From Spirochaetia bacterium (GTDB lineage Bacteria; Spirochaetota; Leptospiria; Leptospirales; Leptonemataceae): DNA of 57,252 bases. Positions 46,550 to 55,722 of the stretch are shown here, piece after piece (the first letter of the stretch is position 1; every line of letters starts with the position of its first letter). The stretch covers positions 1 through 57,252 of the forward strand of contig JAIOPQ010000112.1 in assembly GCA_021413825.1 (NCBI GenBank), read 5' to 3'. A program made the translations under genes and the position numbers. The notes below the pieces were generated by a model. The model worked only from the letters and a program-made list of their open reading frames with translations. It searched no databases and was not told the DNA's origin.

Positions 46550-46801
46550 GTGGGTCCCTGGAGCCTTTATATCATTGAAACCGATCGCGGTTCGCTCTAT
46601 ACGGGCATCACAACAGACATAGAACGGCGCTGGCAACAGCACTGCCGGGGTAAGGGAGCGCGTTACTTTCGGACCGCGCGCCCAATTTCAATCGTGCACA
46701 CTGAAATCGGTATGGATCGCTCTGGTGCGTTGAAACGGGAAGCTGAGATAAAGCGCCTAACGGCAGATGGGAAGAGGAGATTGATAGCATGCAAAAAATA
46801 A
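46550..46801 (+). CDS. GIY-YIG domain protein (UPF0213/YhbQ-like)
   Basis: 83 residues, GTG start. SLYIIETDRGSLYTGIT is the GIY-YIG core, with the catalytic Arg in IERRWQQH and the Glu in LKREAEIKRL. Stand-alone proteins of this size are linked to DNA repair or have no assigned role. It overlaps the next gene by 13 bases. Confidence 0.9.
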   Translation: MGPWSLYIIETDRGSLYTGITTDIERRWQQHCRGKGARYFRTARPISIVHTEIGMDRSGALKREAEIKRLTADGKRRLIACKK

Positions 46802-47358
46802 TTATGGGAATGATAGTGGTCACTTTAAGTGCCTGCGCGTCTACGCAAAAGAGCGATGCACCACGCGTTGAGTTAGTCACAGTCACGGATGATCCGTTTC
46901 TGACTGATAAGGACACAAAGTATGGTGAAATGTTTCGAGTACTGATTCTAGACAAGAGTTACATCGTTCGTCAGCTAAACGGGGAAACTGAAATTCAGAA
47001 AAAGAAAGACGATGCTGGCGACCAGGAGCAATTCACTCGTTTTCAGGATTTAGCCGCGCGCTATGATTTCAAAGACTGGGAATTCTCCGGAATGCTCACC
47101 GTTCGAATCCATCCGCATCGGGGAGAGATTGAACGCATTGAATATGTTCCGGGGCAGAATCCAAAAACCTGGCAGGCAAGTAAGCTGTTCCAGGAAGATG
47201 TATCACGTTTTGCATTCACTTTCCCGCGCGGTATGATCACAACGCGCGAATTTCGTGTGAGATACAAATGGCGAATCAAGCGCAGACCAGGTCTTACAGA
47301 AGAAGACGCGCGCAAACGTGCAGTTGAGTTTCTGAAGGCAGAAAAGCAGGAATATTGA
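46789..47358 (+). CDS. Lipoprotein of unknown function
   Basis: 189 residues. MQKIIMGMIVVTLSAC is a lipoprotein signal with Cys 16. The rest is a basic, beta-rich domain with WEFSGMLTVRIHPHRGEIE and FAFTFPRGMITTREFRVRY. I do not recognise the family. It overlaps the next gene by 4 bases (TTGA), so the two are coupled and may act together at the envelope. Confidence 0.75.
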   Translation: MQKIIMGMIVVTLSACASTQKSDAPRVELVTVTDDPFLTDKDTKYGEMFRVLILDKSYIVRQLNGETEIQKKKDDAGDQEQFTRFQDLAARYDFKDWEFSGMLTVRIHPHRGEIERIEYVPGQNPKTWQASKLFQEDVSRFAFTFPRGMITTREFRVRYKWRIKRRPGLTEEDARKRAVEFLKAEKQEY

Positions 47359-47993
47359 TCTTACTGATCATACCCACCTACCTGAACATTGCAGTATCCG
47401 TAATTGGGTTTCTTGCACTGTGCGGATTGGTTTTGATTCTATACGGGCTGGTCATCAGGCCAGCCGTTGCAATTCACGCAGACAGAGAAGCTCCCCCGCC
47501 GGCAGAGGGTTCATCGCAAGAGATCATTTTCGATGGTGCCATGCGCACCCTTCGTTTTTCAATCGGACAGATTGATTCTGATTTCAAAACCAGAATGAAC
47601 GAGATCAAAGAAGATCACCTGGTTCTCAAATTCATGAAAGATCGGGATCTGGAAGATTACGAGATTCAGCTAAGTTCAGGAGGCTATGTGCTGCTCCGTT
47701 TGCCTCATTCAAAAGCAATGGAGAAGATGCAGGGGGCAGAAAAAATCACCAGCGCAGAATTGATCGGTGACACCGCAGGATTCAGGCTTGCTGCGAATGT
47801 TCGGGATGGTCGCGCATCTCAGTACGTTGAATTTGAACTGGCAGCAAAATACTTCATAAACAAAGTGGGCGAAGAGAGAATGAAATTCGTCGTTACACTT
47901 AAAAAAATCTTCCCTTCTCTGGACAAAAATTCACGTAGTAAGAAAGGTATCTACATGTTTGGGCGCCTTAAGAGCCAGCAGGCAGAAGAATGA
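47355..47993 (+). CDS. Membrane-anchored protein of unknown function
   Basis: 212 residues, TTG start overlapping the lipoprotein stop. One membrane helix (about 8-33, IAVSVIGFLALCGLVLILYG) is followed by a soluble domain of about 170 residues with alternating strands and charged helices. It overlaps the broken thrC by 4 bases. No family was recognised. Confidence 0.75.
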   Translation: MILLIIPTYLNIAVSVIGFLALCGLVLILYGLVIRPAVAIHADREAPPPAEGSSQEIIFDGAMRTLRFSIGQIDSDFKTRMNEIKEDHLVLKFMKDRDLEDYEIQLSSGGYVLLRLPHSKAMEKMQGAEKITSAELIGDTAGFRLAANVRDGRASQYVEFELAAKYFINKVGEERMKFVVTLKKIFPSLDKNSRSKKGIYMFGRLKSQQAEE

Positions 47994-49122
47994 TCGGACA
48001 ACTGACTTTTACTTCAGAACTTGCATGTATTAATTGCGGTCTCACCTACACAATGGATGCAGTTCGTTATTTATGCGACTGTGGCGGGCTCCTTGAGGTT
48101 AAACACAACGAGGCTGCCATCGTTTCGCGTTCTGCTACAGATTGGAAAAACCTGTTTGAATCGCGTTATCGTTCTGCGGCGCATCCCTACTCATCCGGAG
48201 TTTGGGGAAAGAAAGAGTGGGTGCTCCCGGGATTCGCGCAGTGGCCTGCGCCTCTACAGGCGACACAAGCGCGGCTCTCGCAGCATATGCAGCAGCTGCC
48301 GGGGTTCCTACAATGGTCTTTCTCCCCGCGGGGAAAATCTCTAACGCTCAGCTCTCACAGCCTGTTTCCAATGGAAGCATTGTCCTGAGCCTGGACACCG
48401 ATTTTGACGGATGTATGCAGATTGTAAAAGAAGTCACGGCTGATCAAACAATCTATCTTGCGAATTCAATGAACCCGTTGCGGATTGAAGGACAAAAAAC
48501 CATCAGCATTGAAATCTGCCAGCAACTGAACTGGGACTTGCCCGACTGGCTTGTGATCCCTGGTGGAAACCTGGGTAACGTGAGTGCCCTTGCTGCGGGG
48601 CTTGATTTATTAAAAGTCAGCGGTATTACGCGCAAGTCGCCGCGCATTTTGCTCGCGCAAAGTGCAAACGCAAACCCCATGTATCTTAGCTACAAGGACC
48701 ATTACAAGTTCAGATCGGTTGCGGCGCAAACTACCCTTGCATCTGCAATTCAAATTGGAAATCCTGTGAGTTATCCAAGAGCCGTACGGGCTTTGCAGGC
48801 CTACGGCGGCGTTGTGGATCAAGCAAGTGAACAGGAGCTTTCCGATGCTGCTGCGCAAGCAGATCGCCACGGGTTATTTAACGATCCGCACACTGGTGTG
48901 GCACTTGCCGCAATGCTGAAGCAGGTTGCAAATGGAACGATTACCCGCGATCAATCGGTTGTGGTAATTTCTACTGCGCATGGTCTCAAGTTTCAGGAAT
49001 TTAAATCGGGATACCATGCAGGAACCCTTCCTGGCGTTCAGGGGAAATATAGAAACCAAATCATTCGCCTTCCAGCGGATGCCAGTTCCGTTAAGACGGC
49101 CCTGGATAAAGTACTGGTTTAA
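47990..49122 (+). pseudogene. thrC: Threonine synthase, disrupted by an internal deletion and frameshift
   Basis: The N-terminal part (47990 to about 48229) reads as a zinc-ribbon ThrC: CINCGLTYTMDAVRYLCDC, then GVWGKKEWVLP. The rest of that frame to 48388 is unrelated. The C-terminal part, in another frame, starts at about 48232 with IRAVACASTGDTSAALAAYA and runs to 49122 as normal ThrC. Compared with the family, roughly 75-80 residues are missing at the junction, including the GEGNTPL and SFKD segments with the PLP-binding Lys. As written it cannot make an active enzyme. It is either a true pseudogene or an assembly error. Confidence 0.85.
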
Positions 49123-49128
49123 AAGCAA

Positions 49129-49890
49129 ATGGTTTTCGAGAAAAAAATCTCAGAAGCCATAGCCAGAAAGAAAGTACTGATCAAGTCCTATCTTTTAAAG
49201 GAGAAGGGCGAAGAAAAACTAGAAACAATTATTCACGCCATCCTGGGTTCAATTGGCCGTGAAGACTTAATGGGACCAATCTATGCCTGCATGCGCGAAC
49301 TCGTGCAGAATGCCGCCAAAGCAAATCTCAAGCGCGTTGTGTTTGAAGAGCAGGGACTCAATCCATACGATGAAGATCAGTATCGATTTGGCCTGGAAGC
49401 ATTTAGAAAAAGTCTGGCTTCCAAGCGAGTTCAACACTATCGCCCGATCCTGCATCAACGGGATGTTCCGTTTTACATAAAGATAAAATGGAATGGTGAT
49501 GTACTCTATTTGAATGTAGAGAATCATTTTGCAATGCTTGGAGTAGAAGAGCGACGCATTCGCGAGAAGTTTTTGCACTCGCGTGAAATGGATAATTTGT
49601 ACGAGTTTTTTATGACGTACGGAGATTCCACAGAGGGTGCCGGGATGGGGATTGCAATGGTTCAGATTCTGATCCGCCAGGCAGGCTTCAGCGCCCACAA
49701 TTTCACCATATTCTCTGACAATGTCAAGAATCGAACCAGCGCGCGCGTGGTTATTCCGCTGTCTTCTGGGTATAAAACCCCGCGGGAACGCTTTGAGGAG
49801 CATCAGAAAACGAGCGGTCTCAGTGCCTCAGATCTCCGAAAAGAAATTAGAGAGGGACGACTGGAGCTTCCTATCTTTTATCAGGTATAG
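49129..49890 (+). CDS. Orphan GHKL ATPase domain protein (paralogue of 5061-5708)
   Basis: 253 residues. N box RELVQNAAKANLKRVVF and G box STEGAGMGIAMVQILIRQ define a histidine-kinase-type ATPase with no His-phosphorylation domain. LYLNVENHFAMLGVEERRIR also matches the paralogue (LLIFVENNANLHPEEERRIR). A C-terminal tail of about 40 residues, including EEHQKTSGLSASDLRKEI, is extra. It sits 3 bases ahead of fapA2, which suggests a role with that protein, perhaps in flagellar or envelope control. Confidence 0.8.
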   Translation: MVFEKKISEAIARKKVLIKSYLLKEKGEEKLETIIHAILGSIGREDLMGPIYACMRELVQNAAKANLKRVVFEEQGLNPYDEDQYRFGLEAFRKSLASKRVQHYRPILHQRDVPFYIKIKWNGDVLYLNVENHFAMLGVEERRIREKFLHSREMDNLYEFFMTYGDSTEGAGMGIAMVQILIRQAGFSAHNFTIFSDNVKNRTSARVVIPLSSGYKTPRERFEEHQKTSGLSASDLRKEIREGRLELPIFYQV

Positions 49891-49893
49891 GAC

Positions 49894-51864
49894 ATGGATA
49901 AGCTAAAGCAAGCACTTATGGAATCGGACGCCCAGGCGGTCGATCTAGTCAAGGATAAGGTCGAAGTTGTGGGCGGCTCAATTGGCACATGCCTGGCCCG
50001 CGCTGCAAGCTACCTCGGTCAAGATGCAGGCAGGCTGGATTACGAAATCCTGGAACGCGGAAAAGCCACCCTGTTCAAGAAAACTCCGTATCGGTTGCTT
50101 GTAAGCATTCTTCCTCCTGAAGAGCGCTTTGCCGATCTTGAAGAATTCTCCATCAAGCTGGGCGTAGGCGATCGCATGCTCAGTGAAGAGCTGGATCATT
50201 TTGTTGCGCCAAAACACATGGACGGTCGCTGTGTAGTGAGGATATACCGATCCGGCGTTTACATCACAGTATTTCCTCCTCTGGGTCAGGGGCTTGGCGT
50301 CGATCTGGAGACAGCACTTTTAAAAGTACAGCAATCGGGAATTTCAAACTTCAATCAGAACTCCGTAGAAAAGGCCGTGCGCGCAGCCGAAGGCGAGCCA
50401 ACACGCATAGGCGATTACACGGCCAAGCCTGAGAATGATTCAAGCTGCAAAGTTGAGATTTCACCGGATGAAATGAAGGCAATCGTCAGAATCACAGCAC
50501 CAAAACTGGGTGGCCGCCATCTTGAAGTAAACGATGTAGTGAACGCCCTGAAAGCCCATGGTGTAGTAATTGGATTTAAAGAAGACGTTATTCGCCAATC
50601 ATTGATTGAAGATAGATACATGCAGGACATTGTTGCCGCAGAAGGCGTTGCACCACTGCACGGGCCTGATGCTACGATTGAATACAAAGTCAGTATCAAG
50701 AAAACCGCTCATCTTGAACAGGATGACACTGGTAAAGTCGACTTTAAAAATCTAAATCTAGTCGAGAACGTTGTAGCAGGCCAGATACTTGCAGTGAAAC
50801 TCCCGGCAAAGAAAGGTGTGGCGGGGCGAACACTTACCAATCGTATCGTGCTCGCGCGGGATGGTAAAGATACAGAACTTCGTCAGGGCAAAGGCACAAT
50901 TCTCTCAGATGACAAGACAAAGTTGATCGCAGAAATCAATGGCCAGGTCGTTTACTCAAATCTGAAGCTATCTGTTGAACCGGTGTATCGCGTCGTTGGC
51001 GATGTTGGACCCAAAACTGGAAACATAATGTTCCTCGGGTCTGTTGTGATAGGCGGCAGTGTTCTGGATAATTTCGAAGTTAAAGCCGCCGGCAACGTTG
51101 ATGTACATGGATCGGTTGGAAAAGCGCGAATCGAAGCCGAAGGCGACGTAATAGTAAAGCAGGGGATTCTGGGGCGCGAAGGTGCGTTTATTGAATCAAC
51201 TGGCGGTTCCGTATTTGCCAAGTTCATTCAGAGTGCTGAAGTGAATGTCGCAGAGGACGTAATTGTTCAGGAGGGCATCCTTCACAGTAAAGTAGAAGCT
51301 GGCGGTAAGGTTGTTTGTAATGGTCGTCGCGCACAGATTGTAGGTGGAATCATCCGTGCAAAGAAAGAGGTGCGAGCCCGCATGATTGGCTCACCTGCTT
51401 ACACTGCAACTGAAATTACGGTTGGAACAGATCCGCGCGTGCTCAAGCAGCATGAGGAACTTAAAGCCTTACAGAAAGATACAGAAGATAAGCTCAGCAG
51501 AACAAAGAAATCACTCATTACATTGCAGGCGCGGCAAAAAGCAGATCCGGAGAACTTTGCTCCGGCGCAGTTGGAGCAATTGCAGAAGAACGAGGATGCT
51601 GTTTCCAAACTTGCAGCGCGCAGTAAAGAGATCACAGAAGAAATGTCCAAGCTGGACGAATATATGAACCAGCTCTCTGCCCAGGGAAAGGTTCATATTG
51701 AAAAAGAAGTGTTTCCTAACGTTACAGTTTCCATTAGAAATGCAGCTCAAAGCTTCTCTGACACCTATCGGGCTGTTACTCTGACGTTTGAAAACGGTGT
51801 TGTAAAATTCAACAAACTGGAAAAAGCTGAAGAAGTTCAAGGTCGTGGCGGTCGGAAAAAATGA
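49894..51864 (+). CDS. fapA: FapA-family (DUF342) protein 2
   Basis: 656 residues. The N-terminal part (about 15-75, KVEVVGGSIGTCLARAASYL) looks like a Jag-N type domain, which fapA1 lacks. A FapA region follows, then a beta-helix (about 345-480, including NFEVKAAGNVDVHGSVGKAR), a coiled coil (about 510-600) and a short C-terminal beta part. In spirochaetes a FapA gene of this form commonly lies among flagellar genes, which fits the two genes that follow and cheR. It overlaps the next gene by 4 bases (ATGA). Confidence 0.92.
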   Translation: MDKLKQALMESDAQAVDLVKDKVEVVGGSIGTCLARAASYLGQDAGRLDYEILERGKATLFKKTPYRLLVSILPPEERFADLEEFSIKLGVGDRMLSEELDHFVAPKHMDGRCVVRIYRSGVYITVFPPLGQGLGVDLETALLKVQQSGISNFNQNSVEKAVRAAEGEPTRIGDYTAKPENDSSCKVEISPDEMKAIVRITAPKLGGRHLEVNDVVNALKAHGVVIGFKEDVIRQSLIEDRYMQDIVAAEGVAPLHGPDATIEYKVSIKKTAHLEQDDTGKVDFKNLNLVENVVAGQILAVKLPAKKGVAGRTLTNRIVLARDGKDTELRQGKGTILSDDKTKLIAEINGQVVYSNLKLSVEPVYRVVGDVGPKTGNIMFLGSVVIGGSVLDNFEVKAAGNVDVHGSVGKARIEAEGDVIVKQGILGREGAFIESTGGSVFAKFIQSAEVNVAEDVIVQEGILHSKVEAGGKVVCNGRRAQIVGGIIRAKKEVRARMIGSPAYTATEITVGTDPRVLKQHEELKALQKDTEDKLSRTKKSLITLQARQKADPENFAPAQLEQLQKNEDAVSKLAARSKEITEEMSKLDEYMNQLSAQGKVHIEKEVFPNVTVSIRNAAQSFSDTYRAVTLTFENGVVKFNKLEKAEEVQGRGGRKK

Positions 51865-52193
51865 GACTCATGGACGTACAGGTATCCCTGCAAAGTGTCC
51901 CCGAGCAAGCTCGGGTGCATGGGATGGAGCTTGCGGCCATCAGTTACAAGCAGGTTCAGGAGCTCGCTCAATCACGGCACGTTAGTCAGACAAGACCTGA
52001 GCAGGTCATTCAGGTACAGTCTACTACGCCAGGCGCCTTTCCAATGATTGATTCCAAATCAGAACCGCGCCGCAAACCGGAGCGCGGGCATATCTCACAT
52101 AATTCCTTTGAGGAACCTAAACTTTATTCGGCCCGGGGCACAAAGCGGCTTCCCGTTCAAGCTATCGGTCAGAAGCTCGACCTGTTTATCTAA
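51861..52193 (+). CDS. Small hypothetical protein of the fapA cluster
   Basis: 110 residues. The N-terminal MRLMDVQVSLQSVPEQARVH and helical ELAAISYKQVQELAQ are followed by a disordered polar tail. It is coupled to fapA (ATGA). I know no function; the position suggests a flagellar or FapA-related role. Confidence 0.7.
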   Translation: MRLMDVQVSLQSVPEQARVHGMELAAISYKQVQELAQSRHVSQTRPEQVIQVQSTTPGAFPMIDSKSEPRRKPERGHISHNSFEEPKLYSARGTKRLPVQAIGQKLDLFI

Positions 52194-52195
52194 GC

Positions 52196-53098
52196 ATGGA
52201 ATTTCTTGTTTTTGCTCTATTAAACCTGGTAACGGGTCTGGTTCTCTATGTCCTGTTCTCCCTGCGTTTGCAGGCCTGGCAGGATAAGATACGCACGGCG
52301 CATCCGTTGCAGAAGGACGTAGAAGAGAATATCCGCCAGGGCCTTCAGAACATGAACGAATACCTGGAAGAGATGCAGGAAGTTAGAAACAACTTCTATC
52401 AATTACTCCGCCACGCAGACGAACTTACTCAGAAGCTTGACAGGACTCCGGGTCCTGGCGGGAAGAAACGTCCCAGAAAGGCTGCGTCCATTAGCCCTGA
52501 GCCCAAAGAAGAGCCCCAGACGCGTCCCATAGACGAGGAAGGAACCGAGCACATTGGAAGGATCCTGGATCGCATGAAGCCTGATTCTGTTGATCTTTCG
52601 ACACGGCCAGATTCACACCAGCCTCGTAGTAGCGCCCCCAGGCCAGAACAAAAGCCTGGTGCGATTGAAGGCCTGGGCCGACTTGCTGCAAGTCTGTTCG
52701 GAATGAAATCATTTGAACTACCGTTTCGTGAAGCTCAGACAAATCAACAGGACGTATTGGAAACGCCCCGGGCGCAGCGTGAACAGATTCCAGAACCACG
52801 CGGCGCTGAAATTCAGCCATCCCTTCCAGTCCACCTGCCGCCTGCAGTATCAGACGGAGATTTGGAAAATAAACGACCTGAATTGAATCTGCCCGATGAG
52901 TCCGCACCGCGTGAAACCCCCGTAATCGAAGGGGATCCCCATGCCTGGATCAGGAATCTAATCTCAAGTGGAATGGCAGCTGGAGACGTTAGTCGCCTGA
53001 CGGGAAAAAGCCTGGCTGAGATTGAGCTGATTGCTTCACTGCCACAAATGCCTGCAACACCCAGACGCAGAAGACTGGGAAAGACCGATGGCGGCTGA
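52196..53098 (+). CDS. Membrane-anchored protein with C-terminal helix-turn-helix-like motif
   Basis: 300 residues. One N-terminal membrane helix (about 3-23) is followed by a coiled-coil region (40-85), a long Pro- and Glu-rich linker (90-250) and a C-terminal RNLISSGMAAGDVSRLTGKS with LAEIELIASL, a motif like the helix-turn-helix end of DUF2802/DUF6115-type proteins found in flagellar clusters. It may tether something at the membrane. It overlaps cheR by 11 bases. Confidence 0.72.
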   Translation: MEFLVFALLNLVTGLVLYVLFSLRLQAWQDKIRTAHPLQKDVEENIRQGLQNMNEYLEEMQEVRNNFYQLLRHADELTQKLDRTPGPGGKKRPRKAASISPEPKEEPQTRPIDEEGTEHIGRILDRMKPDSVDLSTRPDSHQPRSSAPRPEQKPGAIEGLGRLAASLFGMKSFELPFREAQTNQQDVLETPRAQREQIPEPRGAEIQPSLPVHLPPAVSDGDLENKRPELNLPDESAPRETPVIEGDPHAWIRNLISSGMAAGDVSRLTGKSLAEIELIASLPQMPATPRRRRLGKTDGG

Positions 53099-53918
53099 GT
53101 CTGATCTTTCCCTTGAATTGTTCAAGAAGTTCGCAGACATAATTCACCGCGAAGCTTCAATTACTCTGCGTGAGCACAAGCTTGTGCTGCTTTCAAATCG
53201 CCTCAGGCGCAGGCTAAGAGCCACGGGCCAGACAACATTCGAAGAGTATCTCAATTATCTACAAACGCATGCATCGGAGATGCGCTACTTCCTGGAAGTT
53301 ATCACAACAAATGAATCGTATTTCTGGCGCACCACGGCCAACTTCGATCTTCTAAAAAAGGAAATATTACCAACGCTTCTGGAACAATTCCCGGGCGCGG
53401 AATTGAAATTCTGGTCTGCTGGCTGTTCAACTGGCGAAGAGCCGTATAACCTGGCAATGGAGTTAACGGAGGCTATGAAGACCTGTGGCTATTTCAAATA
53501 CTCTATTCTGGCCACAGATATCTCAGCGAGCGTGATTGAATTTGCAAAGGAAGGACAGTATACGGGCCGTAAAATTGAAAAAATACCGCCAGTGCTCCTG
53601 TATCGCTACTTTCGCCCCGTAGTGGATAAGCCAGACCATTTTGAAGTCCGCCCTGATATTAAATCAAAAATCAACTTTCGCGTGGGGAACCTGTTTACCG
53701 AACAGAACCGCGAGATTCATATGATTTTTTGCAGAAATGTAATGATCTATTTTGGAAAGCCCGAACAGGAGATCATAATTCGCCGCTTCTATGATTCGCT
53801 GGTGCGCGGTGGTTGGTTGATCATTGGCTATTCAGAGTCCCTTCACATGATTGAGACTGAATTTAAAGGCGTTCATTTTCCTGATGGCGTCGCGTACAAA
53901 AAGAATGGCGCGACTTGA
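53088..53918 (+). CDS. cheR: Chemotaxis protein methyltransferase
   Basis: 276 residues from ATG 53088. The N-terminal helical domain (1-85) and the SAM-binding domain are present: TTNESYFWRTTANFDLL, FWSAGCSTGEEPYNLAME and FCRNVMIYFGKPEQEII. It methylates glutamates on chemoreceptors. No other che gene is in the window. The gene ends 34 bases before the start of gmk. Confidence 0.95.
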   Translation: MAAESDLSLELFKKFADIIHREASITLREHKLVLLSNRLRRRLRATGQTTFEEYLNYLQTHASEMRYFLEVITTNESYFWRTTANFDLLKKEILPTLLEQFPGAELKFWSAGCSTGEEPYNLAMELTEAMKTCGYFKYSILATDISASVIEFAKEGQYTGRKIEKIPPVLLYRYFRPVVDKPDHFEVRPDIKSKINFRVGNLFTEQNREIHMIFCRNVMIYFGKPEQEIIIRRFYDSLVRGGWLIIGYSESLHMIETEFKGVHFPDGVAYKKNGAT

Positions 53919-53952
53919 CAGGACGGGCCACCCGGACAGAATCATTTCAGGC

Positions 53953-54522
53953 ATGGACAAAGCAGGCCACGTTGTAGTTATCTCTTCTGTTTCCGGTGGT
54001 GGTAAAACATCGCTCATCCAGATGCTCACGCGCCTGTACCCGGATCTTCGCACCGTTATTACGGCCACAAGCCGCAAAATGCGCGATGGAGAGCGAAACG
54101 GCGTGCACTACTTCTTTTTAACTCCGGAAGTATTTGAGGAACGTATTTCGCGCGGGGAGTTTCTCGAGCATGCGTTCGTGCATGGCAATCATTACGGTGT
54201 CCCTCTCGATCAGGTTGTAGGCCAGATCAAAGAGGGTAAGACCGTGATTCTAAACATAGATGTCCAGGGGATGAGGCGGGTGAAGGAGTTGATGCCGGAT
54301 CAAGTGCTTACAATATTTCTGCTTCCTCCGGACTTGCAAGAATGGGAGCGCCGCTTACGCGGACGTGGCACAGATGCAGAGGAAGTTATTCAGGCAAGGT
54401 TAAAAGAAGGCCAGCGCGAACTGGAATCGTCTCGAGAGTATGATTATAGAATCGTAAACGATGTGCTTGAGCGTGCTGCGGGTGAAGTTAGTTCTCTCTT
54501 GAAAGAAAAGAATATCCTGTAA
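53953..54522 (+). CDS. gmk: Guanylate kinase
   Basis: 189 residues from ATG 53953, which puts the P-loop SSVSGGGKTS at the usual distance from the start; ATG 53905 is in frame but overlaps cheR. It phosphorylates GMP to GDP. SRKMRDGERNGVHYFF is the GMP-binding region, and IDVQGMRRVK follows. The usual length is about 200. Confidence 0.95.
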   Translation: MDKAGHVVVISSVSGGGKTSLIQMLTRLYPDLRTVITATSRKMRDGERNGVHYFFLTPEVFEERISRGEFLEHAFVHGNHYGVPLDQVVGQIKEGKTVILNIDVQGMRRVKELMPDQVLTIFLLPPDLQEWERRLRGRGTDAEEVIQARLKEGQRELESSREYDYRIVNDVLERAAGEVSSLLKEKNIL

Positions 54523-54523
54523 C

Positions 54524-55438
54524 GTGTCTGAAAATATAGAAACGCAGACTGGCCTTTCAATCCCCAAAATCCCAGTTCTCATGGGGCCCACTGGATCGGG
54601 AAAAACTGCCGCCTCCGTTCAAGTGGCCTCAGTGTACCCGGATCGATTTGAGGTTGTGAACTGTGATTCAAGACAGCTCTATCGCGGACTGGAAATCACA
54701 ACTGCAGCCCCAGACAATCTGGAGCGCAAGGCAATCGTACATCACCTGGTTTCAACCCTTGGACCTGAACAGGAAACTACTGCCTATGCATACAGAAATG
54801 CAGCTCGCCAGGCAATCGATGGAATACTTGAGAGAAATCGAATTCCCCTTCTGGTCGTTGGAACTGGTTTTTATTTCAAAGTCCTGCGAACGAATCTCAC
54901 AGAATTGGATGTGGGGGAGGAGGTCAAAGCCCGGGTGCGAGCGATTCCGGAATCCAGGCGTGCACAGGAATTACGCCAGATTCGTCCAGATTTGCTCGCG
55001 GAAGCTGGAGGAAAGATCCATTCAAACGACGCATATAGAATCGAGCGCGCACTGCAAATGGCATTTGCCCCGGTGAGGCCTGAGCCTGCGCCAGCACTTC
55101 CATTTTCCTTTCGGGCCTTTTACCTGGACATTCCAGTGGAACAACTGACGCAGCGCCTCTTTGAAAGGGCAGGCGGAATGATCGACGGTATGATTGGCGA
55201 GATTCGTGCGGTGCATGCAGAGTTCGGTGATTGTCCGGGCCTCAGATCGCTGGGAGTTCAGCTGGTCCGGGAGTTTCTTGCCGGGCAATTTTCGCGAGAG
55301 GAATTGATAGAAAAAGTCTGGATCAGCCACCGCCAGTACGCCAAAAGACAGCGTACCTGGTTCCGTCGCGAAATCATCGAACGTAGTGGTTCTGTGGCCG
55401 ATTTTGTCGCCTGGGTCCGTTTATTCGTTGACCCTTAG
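54524..55438 (+). CDS. miaA: tRNA dimethylallyltransferase
   Basis: 304 residues, GTG start one base after the gmk stop. P-loop [16 protein letters not shown], then [19 protein letters not shown] and [18 protein letters not shown] near the C-terminus is the tRNA-binding arginine motif. It adds a dimethylallyl group to A37 of tRNAs reading U-starting codons. miaA-hfq order is common in bacteria. Confidence 0.95.
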   Translation: MSENIETQTGLSIPKIPVLMGPTGSGKTAASVQVASVYPDRFEVVNCDSRQLYRGLEITTAAPDNLERKAIVHHLVSTLGPEQETTAYAYRNAARQAIDGILERNRIPLLVVGTGFYFKVLRTNLTELDVGEEVKARVRAIPESRRAQELRQIRPDLLAEAGGKIHSNDAYRIERALQMAFAPVRPEPAPALPFSFRAFYLDIPVEQLTQRLFERAGGMIDGMIGEIRAVHAEFGDCPGLRSLGVQLVREFLAGQFSREELIEKVWISHRQYAKRQRTWFRREIIERSGSVADFVAWVRLFVDP

Positions 55439-55476
55439 AATTGCGCACAAAAGCTATAACTCCCGGAGAATTCCCT

Positions 55477-55722
55477 TTGGCAAACAAGAACAACATTCAG
55501 GATCTCGTGTTGAACTCAGCGCGTAAAGAAAAGATGGAGATCACTGTCTACTTAACCAATGGCGTTCCGCTTAAGGGTCGGGTACTGAGTTTTGACAACT
55601 TCACAGTAATCATCGAGCAAGATGGAAAGCAGAGCCTGGTATATAAACATGCCATCTCAACCATCGTTCTTTCTAAGGCCCTGAACCTTGACTTCTCGGA
55701 GGAAGCAGCAAGCAGAGGATGA
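55477..55722 (+). CDS. hfq: RNA chaperone Hfq
   Basis: 81 residues from TTG 55477, chosen because GGAG lies 8 bases upstream and the product then begins [13 protein letters not shown], as Hfq normally does; the frame reaches back to 55441. The Sm1 region has [20 protein letters not shown] and the Sm2 region the diagnostic YKHAISTI. Hfq pairs small RNAs with messages. Confidence 0.95.
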   Translation: MANKNNIQDLVLNSARKEKMEITVYLTNGVPLKGRVLSFDNFTVIIEQDGKQSLVYKHAISTIVLSKALNLDFSEEAASRG

